The notes beneath the pieces are model-generated. The model had not been told where the DNA came from. It saw only the letters and a list, made by a program, of their open reading frames with translations, and did no database searches. This document shows positions 31,846 through 39,010 of a DNA stretch of 52,568 nucleotides, in pieces. The first letter of the stretch is position 1; each line of letters starts with the position of its first letter. This DNA comes from Vreelandella glaciei (GTDB lineage Bacteria > Pseudomonadota > Gammaproteobacteria > Pseudomonadales > Halomonadaceae). The stretch covers positions 1 to 52,568 of the forward strand of contig NZ_JACCDE010000035.1 in the NCBI RefSeq assembly GCF_013415125.1, given 5' to 3'. The position numbers were made by a program, and so were the translations under genes.

Positions 31846-32883
31846 ATGAGTTCGATTCGCTTGACCCAATATAGCCACGGCGCCGGCTGCGGCTGCAAAA
31901 TTGCCCCGGACGTGCTGGATGGGATTCTAGCCAAAGCGGGGCCAACTGCGGGCCATAAGCAGCTTATTGTCGGCAATCAAGGACGCGAAGATGCTGCCGT
32001 GTATGATCTGGGCGATGGCCGCGGCATGATCGCCACCACGGATTTCTTCATGCCGATTGTTGATGATCCCTTTGATTTTGGGCGTATCGCGGCGACCAAT
32101 GCGATCAGCGATGTTTACGCCATGGGCGGCACGCCGGTAATGGCGTTAGGCATTCTAGGCTGGCCGTTGGATAAGCTTAGCGCTGAAGTGGCTGGTGATG
32201 TGATGGCCGGCGCGCAGGCGGTGTGCCGGGAATTAGGTGTTGCCCTGGCCGGTGGCCACTCTATTGATGCCCCAGAGCCCATTTTCGGGTTGGCCGTTAA
32301 CGGCTTGGTCGATCTAGACAAGCTCAAGCTTAATAGCACCGCCAAACCTGGTGATCTGCTGTTCTTAACCAAGCCGCTGGGTATCGGTATGTTAACCACC
32401 GCCGAAAAGCGTGGCTTGCTGGAAATGGGCCACCATGGCCTTGCCCGCGAAACCATGCTCAAGCCTAATAGCATTGGCATAAAGCTTGCCGATGTGAAAG
32501 GGGTGAACGCCATGACTGATGTGACCGGTTTTGGCTTGGCCGGCCACCTTGCCGAAATGTGCCAGGCCAGTAATGTGATGGCCCAGATTGATTTCCGTAA
32601 GCTGCCGCGCTTAGCCGAGGCAGAGTCCTACCGTCGCCAAGGCGCAGTGCCTGGCGGCACATTGCGCAATCGTGATGCGCTGGGGGAGAGCTTGCCCGCC
32701 ATGGATGAAGCCCACTGGCAGTGGCTGTGTGATCCACAAACCTCTGGCGGACTGCTCATTAGTGTCGATCCTGCCTGGGAAGATGACGTTGAGCGCATTG
32801 GCCGCGAATTCGGTCTGTCATTACACTCATTCGGGGTAATGAAAGCGCGCCAAGGTAAAGCCTCTATTGAGGTGGTCGGGTGA
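31846..32883 (+). CDS. selD: Selenide, water dikinase
   Basis: Makes selenophosphate, the selenium donor, from selenide and ATP. The 345-residue protein has the N-terminal IRLTQYSHGAGCGCKIAP, in which the first Cys (15) is the active-site residue and Lys18 follows; it is the Cys form, not selenocysteine. DFFMPIVDDPFDFGRIAATN and DVYAMGGTPVMALGIL give the metal/ATP site, and DVTGFGLAGHLAEMC the C-terminal half. AAGGAG lies seven bases before the ATG. The next gene overlaps its stop, giving a SelD-SelU pair. Confidence 0.95.
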   Translation: MSSIRLTQYSHGAGCGCKIAPDVLDGILAKAGPTAGHKQLIVGNQGREDAAVYDLGDGRGMIATTDFFMPIVDDPFDFGRIAATNAISDVYAMGGTPVMALGILGWPLDKLSAEVAGDVMAGAQAVCRELGVALAGGHSIDAPEPIFGLAVNGLVDLDKLKLNSTAKPGDLLFLTKPLGIGMLTTAEKRGLLEMGHHGLARETMLKPNSIGIKLADVKGVNAMTDVTGFGLAGHLAEMCQASNVMAQIDFRKLPRLAEAESYRRQGAVPGGTLRNRDALGESLPAMDEAHWQWLCDPQTSGGLLISVDPAWEDDVERIGREFGLSLHSFGVMKARQGKASIEVVG

Positions 32884-33968
32884 CGCTAGCCACCCGACCA
32901 GCGGTATTAAGCCTAATCAAAGAAGAGCGGCCGCTAATAGATGTGCGCGCCCCGGTCGAGTTTGCCCAGGGCGCACTGCCTGGCGCCGTCAATCTGCCGT
33001 TAATGATTGACGCTGAGCGTCATCAGGTAGGTATCGCCTATAAACAGCGGGGCCAAGCCGCGGCGATTGCGTTAGGCGAACGCTTAGTCAGCGGTGAGGT
33101 CAAGCAAGCTCGAATTGCAGCGTGGCAGGCGTATTTAGCCGAGCGTCCAGATGCATTGATTTACTGCTTTCGCGGTGGGCTGCGCTCACAAATTGCTCAG
33201 CAGTGGTTAGAAGATGCCGGCATCTCAAGACCACGCTTGGAGGGTGGTTGGAAAGCCATGCGCCAAGCGCTATGTGAGCGTATTGAGACGGCCGCGCTGC
33301 AGCCGATACTGGTGGTCGCAGGGCTGACTGGGTGTGCAAAAACGACGTTGATTAATCAGCTCGATAAAGGCGTTGATCTCGAAGTCTTCGCGCACCATAA
33401 AGGCTCTGCTTTCGGGCGCAGGCCGGAAGAGCCTGCCACACAAATCAATTTTGAGCATGCGCTGGCCAAACGATTAATCAGCTTAACTGAAAGGCTGGTT
33501 ATCGAAGATGAGTCCCGCCAGATTGGCAGTGCCAATATTCCCTTGAGCTTCTGGCGAGCATTGCAGCAAGCGCCCCGTGTGCGTATCGAAATGCCGCTGG
33601 ATTGGCGCCTTGCTCAAATTCAGCAGGATTACATTATCGATTTAGAGCAGGCCTATGCCGCTCGCTATGGCGCCTATCAGGGCTGGCAGTTGATGCAGGC
33701 GCAGTTAAGTAATGCGCTGATCCGTCTGGGCAAGCGTTTGGGTAATGCACGGCTGCAGCGTTTGCAGCGGCTTCAGGCACTGGCGTTTAACGAGCATGCC
33801 CACGGTAATCCTCAGGCCCATGAAGCGTGGCTCGCGCCACTGCTTACCGAGTACTACGACCCGCTCTACCGCTATCATTTAGACAAGCAGCGCGAGAGCA
33901 CACCACCAGAAATCCATGTCGGTGATTGGGAGAGCTGCCTGGCGGTTGCCAGGCAGTGGAACCGATAA
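32880..33968 (+). CDS. selU: tRNA 2-selenouridine synthase
   Basis: Converts wobble 2-thiouridine to 2-selenouridine in tRNA using selenophosphate (also called MnmH/YbbB). The 362 residues comprise an N-terminal rhodanese domain (LIDVRAPVEFAQGALPGAVN and the active Cys in IYCFRGGLRSQ) and a C-terminal P-loop domain (VVAGLTGCAKTTLINQL; LVIEDESRQIGS; YYDPLYRYHLDK). The Walker A is unusual: the common TGSGKT reads TGCAKT, replacing the Ser and the Gly before Lys. GTG at 32880 overlaps the selD TGA stop. A perfect hairpin (33935-33956) lies within its last codons. Confidence 0.93.
   Translation: MTLATRPAVLSLIKEERPLIDVRAPVEFAQGALPGAVNLPLMIDAERHQVGIAYKQRGQAAAIALGERLVSGEVKQARIAAWQAYLAERPDALIYCFRGGLRSQIAQQWLEDAGISRPRLEGGWKAMRQALCERIETAALQPILVVAGLTGCAKTTLINQLDKGVDLEVFAHHKGSAFGRRPEEPATQINFEHALAKRLISLTERLVIEDESRQIGSANIPLSFWRALQQAPRVRIEMPLDWRLAQIQQDYIIDLEQAYAARYGAYQGWQLMQAQLSNALIRLGKRLGNARLQRLQRLQALAFNEHAHGNPQAHEAWLAPLLTEYYDPLYRYHLDKQRESTPPEIHVGDWESCLAVARQWNR
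33935..33956. terminator. Hairpin at the convergent ends of selU and the amidotransferase gene
   Basis: CTGCCTGGC (33935-33943), loop GGTT, GCCAGGCAG (33948-33956) is perfect. It lies in the last codons of selU and 31 bases past the stop of the convergent gene, so it may end that minus-strand transcript. T runs are lacking. Confidence 0.4.
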
Positions 33969-33986
33969 TGGCTGCACGGGGTGCTG

Positions 33987-34676
33987 TTAGTTCGTTTTTA
34001 ACCACTGGGTCATCACGCGGTCAAGCAGCGGTGCTAGATGAATAAAGCGATTGGCATCCTCAAGGATTTGCGCATCGTCCTGAACATAGCGGGCGGCGGT
34101 AGGTGAGGCGCTGGGCCGCTCGGCCTCGCTCAACAGGTGGTTAACGCTGGCAGGCGTGGCTTCCAAATGGCATAGCAGGCTGATGACGCGGCCGCTATCC
34201 CAGGTAAACCCCTGCAGCGGTGCGGCTTCACTGCCCCCCAGGGCAAAGGCATCATCGGGCAAGCTGAAGACATAACGATGCCACATAAAGGCGCAAAACG
34301 ACTCGGGCAAATCCAGTGAGCTTTCCGGTGCCAGGGTGACCGTATGCCACCCGGTTTCAGCGTAAGTGCCGGGAGCTACCACTGCGCCGAGCGCTTGTGC
34401 TATCCAGTGAGCGCCAATGCCAATCCCCAATAACGGTTTTTGACCATCCAAGTAGCGGTTGATCAGTTTATCTTCTGCTTTAAACCACGCTGGTGATTGG
34501 CTGAGTAGCGTTTCAGGCCCATCAAGTGCAATCAGTGCATCAGATTCGTTTGGGCGGGGCGTTAACTCGCCAGCATAGAGATGAAAAACGGTGTAACTAT
34601 GGCCCATACTGGTAAGCCAGTCGGTTAAACGGGCGGGGCCATGGTCAGGGCCGTGCTGTAGCAGATGAATATGCAT
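33987..34676 (-). CDS. Class I glutamine amidotransferase-like protein without the catalytic Cys
   Basis: A 229-residue flavodoxin-like GATase-fold protein. The fold landmarks are present: the N-terminal HIHLLQHGPDHGPARLTDWL, the strand DALIALDGPETLL, the elbow region PLLGIGIGAHWIAQALGAVV, and the late ISLLCHLEATPASV that carries His/Glu of the triad. The nucleophile Cys expected in the elbow (G-I-C-x-G-H) is missing, reading GIGIGAH. It is therefore probably not an active glutaminase and may be a sensor, scaffold or binding protein. GAGGAG before the ATG supports expression. It diverges from the DUF416 gene. Confidence 0.78.
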   Translation of the reverse strand: MHIHLLQHGPDHGPARLTDWLTSMGHSYTVFHLYAGELTPRPNESDALIALDGPETLLSQSPAWFKAEDKLINRYLDGQKPLLGIGIGAHWIAQALGAVVAPGTYAETGWHTVTLAPESSLDLPESFCAFMWHRYVFSLPDDAFALGGSEAAPLQGFTWDSGRVISLLCHLEATPASVNHLLSEAERPSASPTAARYVQDDAQILEDANRFIHLAPLLDRVMTQWLKTN

Positions 34677-34799
34677 GGTAATCTCCTCGCCGGCCGTACA
34701 ATCATCAAAGCGTTAGGGGATCGCCCCAAGCGTAGAGAGACGATAACGTACCCGCCACATTTCACCAATATCCCACGTAAAGCGATCCAGGAAATCAGT

Positions 34800-35402
34800 A
34801 TGGTGCCGAAACCTCAGGGCTTTTATTTACGGCTGCAAGAACTCCCACTACCGGCCCAGCAAGCCTTTATGGCGGCGCTGTGTGAGCGTTTGCTGCCTAA
34901 CTATGTGCTGTATGAGCAAACCACAGGCCACGGCGATAGCCATACGCTGCGTACCGTGCTGAGTTTGGTGTGGGAACGGCTTAATGTGCCCAATGCCAGT
35001 ATCGACTTTGCTCGCCAAGCGGAGAAGCTCGCCGAATGTGAGCCTTCCGAAGAGGATGACAGCTTTGGCGCTCGGCGTGCGCTGGATGCAGTGGTATCGG
35101 TCTCGGCGCTGCTGGACACCCTACAAGGCGACTCCCCAGAGGCCGTGCTGGATGTTAGCCGCACATCCCGAGCGGGCGTGCGTGCCTTTATAGAGCTCAC
35201 TGAAGGTGAGGTTGACGCACAAAAACTGGCGCTGATTATTCGCGACCATCCGCTGATGGCCGACGAGAACGACTTTCAGGATGCCGTATTGGAAATGGTC
35301 AGCGAACCGCTGGATAAAGCGGCACTAAAAGAGGTGCGTGAATTAGGGCGCAACGGTGGGGTCAGTAATCTTGGCTTATCGCTTGAAGATACCGGGGCTT
35401 AA
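34800..35402 (+). CDS. DUF416 (YjaG-like) protein
   Basis: A 200-residue protein of the YjaG/DUF416 family: LPAQQAFMAALCERLLPNYV, YEQTTGHGDSHTLRTVLSLV, FGARRALDAVVSVSALLD and the ending VRELGRNGGVSNLGL align in order with Escherichia coli YjaG. The function is unknown. The frame is open to 34665, but AGGA seven bases before the ATG at 34800 and the family length support this start. Its stop codon lies within a perfect hairpin. Confidence 0.85.
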   Translation: MVPKPQGFYLRLQELPLPAQQAFMAALCERLLPNYVLYEQTTGHGDSHTLRTVLSLVWERLNVPNASIDFARQAEKLAECEPSEEDDSFGARRALDAVVSVSALLDTLQGDSPEAVLDVSRTSRAGVRAFIELTEGEVDAQKLALIIRDHPLMADENDFQDAVLEMVSEPLDKAALKEVRELGRNGGVSNLGLSLEDTGA

Positions 35403-35410
35403 AGCCCCGG
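35392..35410. terminator. Hairpin overlapping the DUF416 stop codon
   Basis: CCGGGGCTT and AAGCCCCGG surround a single A at 35401, with the stop codon inside the stem centre. The loop in practice would be the central few bases. It sits between convergent DUF416 and hisF genes. Confidence 0.5.
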
Positions 35411-35458
35411 CAGGCTTACGTCTTAAAGGCTATGTTCTCAAAGACATGCTCTTAAAAA

Positions 35459-36232
35459 CTAAAGCCGCATTTCGATACCGCGTTCGGCCATGTAGCGCTT
35501 TGCTTCAGGGATGGTGTATTCGCCAAAGTGGAAAATACTGGCGGCCAGCACCGCGTCGGCACCGCCTTTCAGTACGCCATCCACCAGGTGATCCAGGTTG
35601 CCTACACCGCCAGAGGCAATCACTGGCACGCTCACCGCTTCAGAAATCGCGTGAGTCACGCCCAGGTCAAAGCCAATCTTGGTGCCGTCGCGATCCATGC
35701 TGGTGAGCAGTAGTTCGCCCGCTCCGAACTCCACCATCTTCTTCGCCCACTCAACGGCGTCAAGGCCTGTGGGGCGGCGGCCACCGTGGGTGAATATCTC
35801 CCAGCGGGGTGTTTCGCCCTCTTTCGAGACGCGCTTGGCATCGATCGCCACCACAATGCACTGGCTACCGAAACGCTCGGCAGCTTCGCGCACAAACTCA
35901 GGGTTGGTGACCGCGGCGGTGTTGATCGAGACTTTGTCCGCCCCGGCGTTCAGCATGGTGCGAATATCGTCACAGCTACGAATCCCGCCGCCCACAGTCA
36001 GCGGAATAAACACTTCGCCAGCAATGCGTTCAACCATTTCCACCGTTGTGTCGCGGTCTTCGTGGCTGGCGGTAATGTCAAGAAAGGTGATCTCGTCGGC
36101 GCCCTGCTGGTTATAACGCTGGGCAATTTCCACCGGATCACCGGCATCGCGGATACCGACGAAATTGACGCCTTTGACTACGCGCCCGGCATCGACGTCC
36201 AGGCAGGGAATAATGCGTTTGGTGAGGCTCAT
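35459..36232 (-). CDS. hisF: Imidazole glycerol phosphate synthase cyclase subunit
   Basis: The 257-residue barrel that, with HisH-derived ammonia, converts PRFAR to imidazole glycerol phosphate and AICAR. Catalytic aspartates are visible in IPCLDVDAGRVVKG (near residue 11) and VVAIDAKRV (near 130). Phosphate-binding glycines are in TVGGGIRS and VPVIASGGVGN. Its start overlaps the hisA stop (ATGA). Confidence 0.96.
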   Translation of the reverse strand: MSLTKRIIPCLDVDAGRVVKGVNFVGIRDAGDPVEIAQRYNQQGADEITFLDITASHEDRDTTVEMVERIAGEVFIPLTVGGGIRSCDDIRTMLNAGADKVSINTAAVTNPEFVREAAERFGSQCIVVAIDAKRVSKEGETPRWEIFTHGGRRPTGLDAVEWAKKMVEFGAGELLLTSMDRDGTKIGFDLGVTHAISEAVSVPVIASGGVGNLDHLVDGVLKGGADAVLAASIFHFGEYTIPEAKRYMAERGIEMRL

Positions 36233-36975
36233 GAACCGCCTCCCGTTAGCTGGTCGCTCAATCGCTGTGCTTCGGCGACATCCAGGCTGCCTTCGTAAAT
36301 TGCCCGGCCGGTAATCGCACCCAAAATGCCGCTATCGGCAACTTCGCAGAGTGCTTTGATGTCGTCCAGGTTGGTCACACCGCCGGAAGCAATCACCGGT
36401 AAGCCGCCTTCACGGGCAAGTGCTGCGGTGGCTTCGACGTTGACGCCTTGCATCATGCCGTCGCGAGCAATGTCGGTGTAGACGATGCTGGAGACACCAT
36501 CGTTAGCGAAGCGCTTGGCCAGCTCAGTCGCCTTGATCGTTGATACTTCAGCCCAGCCGTCGGTGGCGACATAGCCATCTTTGGCATCAAGCCCAACAAT
36601 CACATGGCCTGGAAAGGCGCGACACATTTCGCCAACGAAGTCGGGCTCTTTTACTGCCTTGGTACCGATGATCACGTAGGCGACACCGGCACTTAAATAG
36701 TGCTCGATGGTTTCCGCACTGCGAATGCCACCACCAATTTGAATCGGCAGGTTCGGGTAGGCACGGGCGATAGCGGTAACTGCGTCACCGTTCACCGGCT
36801 TGCCTTCAAAAGCACCGTTCAAATCGACTAAATGAAGGCGGCGGGCGCCAGCCTCTACCCATCGTGCGGCCATGGCTACTGGGTCATCACCGTAGGAGGT
36901 CGCATCTTCCATGCGACCCTGCTTCAACCGGACACACTGGCCGTCTTTGAGATCAATAGCGGGAATTACCAACAT
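36229..36975 (-). CDS. hisA: Phosphoribosylformimino-5-aminoimidazole carboxamide ribotide isomerase
   Basis: The 248-residue barrel isomerase of histidine synthesis (ProFAR to PRFAR). Catalytic Asp residues lie in VIPAIDLKDGQCVRLKQG (near residue 8) and IVGLDAKDGYVATDGW (near 129). QIGGGIRS and VIASGGVTN bind phosphate. It lies between hisH (11 bases upstream) and hisF (overlapping). Confidence 0.96.
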   Translation of the reverse strand: MLVIPAIDLKDGQCVRLKQGRMEDATSYGDDPVAMAARWVEAGARRLHLVDLNGAFEGKPVNGDAVTAIARAYPNLPIQIGGGIRSAETIEHYLSAGVAYVIIGTKAVKEPDFVGEMCRAFPGHVIVGLDAKDGYVATDGWAEVSTIKATELAKRFANDGVSSIVYTDIARDGMMQGVNVEATAALAREGGLPVIASGGVTNLDDIKALCEVADSGILGAITGRAIYEGSLDVAEAQRLSDQLTGGGS

Positions 36976-36986
36976 ACAAAATCCTC

Positions 36987-37628
36987 TCAGGGCGTCCAGG
37001 TGACAAAGTTTTCAAGCAGGCGAAGGCCCGCGCGAGAACTTTTTTCCGGGTGAAACTGCACCGCGAAGGTCGAATCTCGACCAATCGCGACATGGGCGTT
37101 TACCTTGCCGTATTGGGTCGTACCAAACACCTGGGCATCGTCATCCGCATTTACGTAGTAGCTGTGCACGAAGTAGAAGTGCTCACGGTTATCAATACCT
37201 GCCCACAGAGGGTGGTCGTGATGCTGCTCGACAACATTCCAGCCCATGTGCGGTACTTTCAAACGCTGCTCGTGGGCGTCGCGCATATCACCAGGGAAAC
37301 GGTCCACGCTGCCTTTAAAAAAGCCCAGGCACTCAACGCCGCCATTCTCTTCACTGCGCTCCAGCAACATCTGCTGACCCACGCAGATACCCAGCAGCGG
37401 TTTGGCCTGACGGGTGAGAATATCCTCCACCAGCCCGCGTAACTCGGTGCGCTCAAGCTCGCCAACGCAGTCACGAATAGCTCCCTGGCCAGGTAGCACC
37501 AAGCGCGTCGCGCCAAGAATACGTCGCGGGTCGCGGGTGATGACTACATTCTCATGCGTCACATGCTCCAGCGCCTTGGCCACGGAATGCAGGTTGCCCA
37601 TTCCATAGTCGATCACAGCAATGGTCAT
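36987..37628 (-). CDS. hisH: Imidazole glycerol phosphate synthase glutaminase subunit
   Basis: A 213-residue class I glutamine amidotransferase giving ammonia to HisF. The nucleophile Cys is in LLGICVGQQML (near residue 83), with the triad partners in FAVQFHPEKSS. GMGNLHSVAKALE marks the N-terminus. Its intact motif contrasts with the Cys-less homologue at 33987-34676. Confidence 0.95.
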   Translation of the reverse strand: MTIAVIDYGMGNLHSVAKALEHVTHENVVITRDPRRILGATRLVLPGQGAIRDCVGELERTELRGLVEDILTRQAKPLLGICVGQQMLLERSEENGGVECLGFFKGSVDRFPGDMRDAHEQRLKVPHMGWNVVEQHHDHPLWAGIDNREHFYFVHSYYVNADDDAQVFGTTQYGKVNAHVAIGRDSTFAVQFHPEKSSRAGLRLLENFVTWTP

Positions 37629-37704
37629 GAAGCGCTCCTTGTGGAGGTAGAGGGATAGTAGCTAGCGGCATCGCTTGTCACATAGCTCGTCACATAGCGC
37701 AGCA

Positions 37705-38298
37705 TTACAAGCTCCCTTTGGTGGAGGGCATTTGGCCTGCCATGCGGGGGTCTTCCGCCACGGCCATACGTAGCGCTCGGCCGAAGGCTTTAAAAATCGT
37801 TTCTGCCTGGTGGTGAGCATTAAAGCCTTTGAGGTTGTCGATATGCAGCGACACGCGAGCGTGATTGACGAAGCCTTGGAAAAACTCCCAGAACAGCTGG
37901 GTGTCCAAGCTACCGATGGTATCTCGGGTGAACTCAACATTCATGTAAAGCCCCGGCCGGCCGGAAAAGTCGATCACCACCCGAGAGAGTGCTTCATCAA
38001 GGGGTACATAGGCGTGACCATAGCGGTAAATGCCGCGCTTATCGCCAATGGCTTCAAAAAAAGCCTGGCCTAGCGTAATACCCAGGTCTTCTACGGTATG
38101 GTGGTCGTCAATATGCAGGTCGCCAGTGGCATTGATGTCGAGATCGATCATCCCATGGCGGGCAACTTGATCAAGCATATGATCCAAAAACGGAACGCCG
38201 GTTTGGCAGCTAAGACGGCCTTCGCCGTCGAGATTGACGCTGACGTTGATCTGGGTTTCGTTGGTGTCACGGCTAACCGTGGCAATACGCGCTGACAT
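37705..38298 (-). CDS. hisB: Imidazoleglycerol-phosphate dehydratase
   Basis: A 197-residue monofunctional dehydratase (no phosphatase domain). Manganese-binding clusters are FLDHMLDQVARHG, DDHHTVEDLGITLGQAF and LKGFNAHHQAETIFKAFGRA. It is the first gene of a minus-strand hisB-hisH-hisA-hisF group; the 76 bases before hisH hold no obvious terminator. Confidence 0.96.
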   Translation of the reverse strand: MSARIATVSRDTNETQINVSVNLDGEGRLSCQTGVPFLDHMLDQVARHGMIDLDINATGDLHIDDHHTVEDLGITLGQAFFEAIGDKRGIYRYGHAYVPLDEALSRVVIDFSGRPGLYMNVEFTRDTIGSLDTQLFWEFFQGFVNHARVSLHIDNLKGFNAHHQAETIFKAFGRALRMAVAEDPRMAGQMPSTKGSL

Positions 38299-38468
38299 GT
38301 TGCATCTCCTGCGCTAAGGCGCACTCTGAGGGATTACCCTGAGGAACGATCCTGTGAAATGGCCGGTGGCTTTGTATCAACTTACCACTGTGGATCAGGG
38401 CATAACCTGTGGCGAAGCAACCATTATAGTGAATTGGCGCCCTCATCCGCTACAATGCGCGAAATGTA

Positions 38469-38507
38469 GCTGCAATCAATTGCAGCAGAAATAGCAGCCA
38501 GGCTGCT
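38469..38507 (+). repeat. Tandem hairpins upstream of the GNAT gene
   Basis: GCTGCAAT (38469-38476)/ATTGCAGC (38479-38486) and AGCAGC (38493-38498)/GCTGCT (38502-38507) are two perfect inverted repeats in the presumed leader of the GNAT-AsmA pair. The second ends in TTTGG, 20 bases before the start codon. They could influence leader folding; nothing more can be said. Confidence 0.45.
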
Positions 38508-38527
38508 TTGGCGAAGAGGATTTCACC

Positions 38528-39010
38528 ATGCCGGTGACACTGCACCACGTCGACCAGGCCCGTTGGGAAGCCGATGAGCAAGTGCGCCTTGACCTAATGC
38601 GCATTTATGAGGATGCGCCCCAAGAGCGCATGCCCACCCCAACGGTTGAGCCATTTATTGAACAACATTTTAAAGGTCAGCATTTTTTTGCCTGTGCCCA
38701 TTTCAATGATCGGCTGCTGGGGGCTGTCGCCGTGCAAGAAGGCGAAGACCGGGCGTGGTGGTTGTCTGAGCTCTGTGTGCGTAAAACTACGCGCCGCCGT
38801 GGCGTCGGTTCGCGCTTAATGGCGCTGCTTGGCGAGCAAGCCAAACAGGAAGGCCGTGTATTGCGGATAGAAACCTCCACCTTACCATTGGCTGACCGCG
38901 TGCTGCTTTCCAAATTAGGCTACCGGCCTATGACCAATCCAGAAACGCCAGTGCCGGGAATGCCCGCCACCAGCGATTTTGTTGAGTTAGACCCACAAGG
39001 GAAAGGGTAA
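38528..39010 (+). CDS. GNAT-fold protein, PanZ/PanM-like
   Basis: A 160-residue acetyltransferase-fold protein. The acetyl-CoA-binding stretch reads LSELCVRKTTRRRGVGSRLM, matching the Q/RxxGxG pattern; DRLLGAVAVQEGE is the preceding strand. The combination resembles PanZ (PanM), an acetyl-CoA-sensing partner that activates aspartate decarboxylase PanD, more than a catalytic acetyltransferase. An ordinary N-acetyltransferase is the alternative. AAGAGGA precedes the ATG; AsmA starts directly after its stop. Confidence 0.65.
   Translation: MPVTLHHVDQARWEADEQVRLDLMRIYEDAPQERMPTPTVEPFIEQHFKGQHFFACAHFNDRLLGAVAVQEGEDRAWWLSELCVRKTTRRRGVGSRLMALLGEQAKQEGRVLRIETSTLPLADRVLLSKLGYRPMTNPETPVPGMPATSDFVELDPQGKG

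Noticed and set aside
34665..34799. N-terminal extension of the DUF416 gene
   Set aside because: The extension overlaps the divergent gene start, is unlike the family, and a good ribosome binding site precedes the ATG at 34800.
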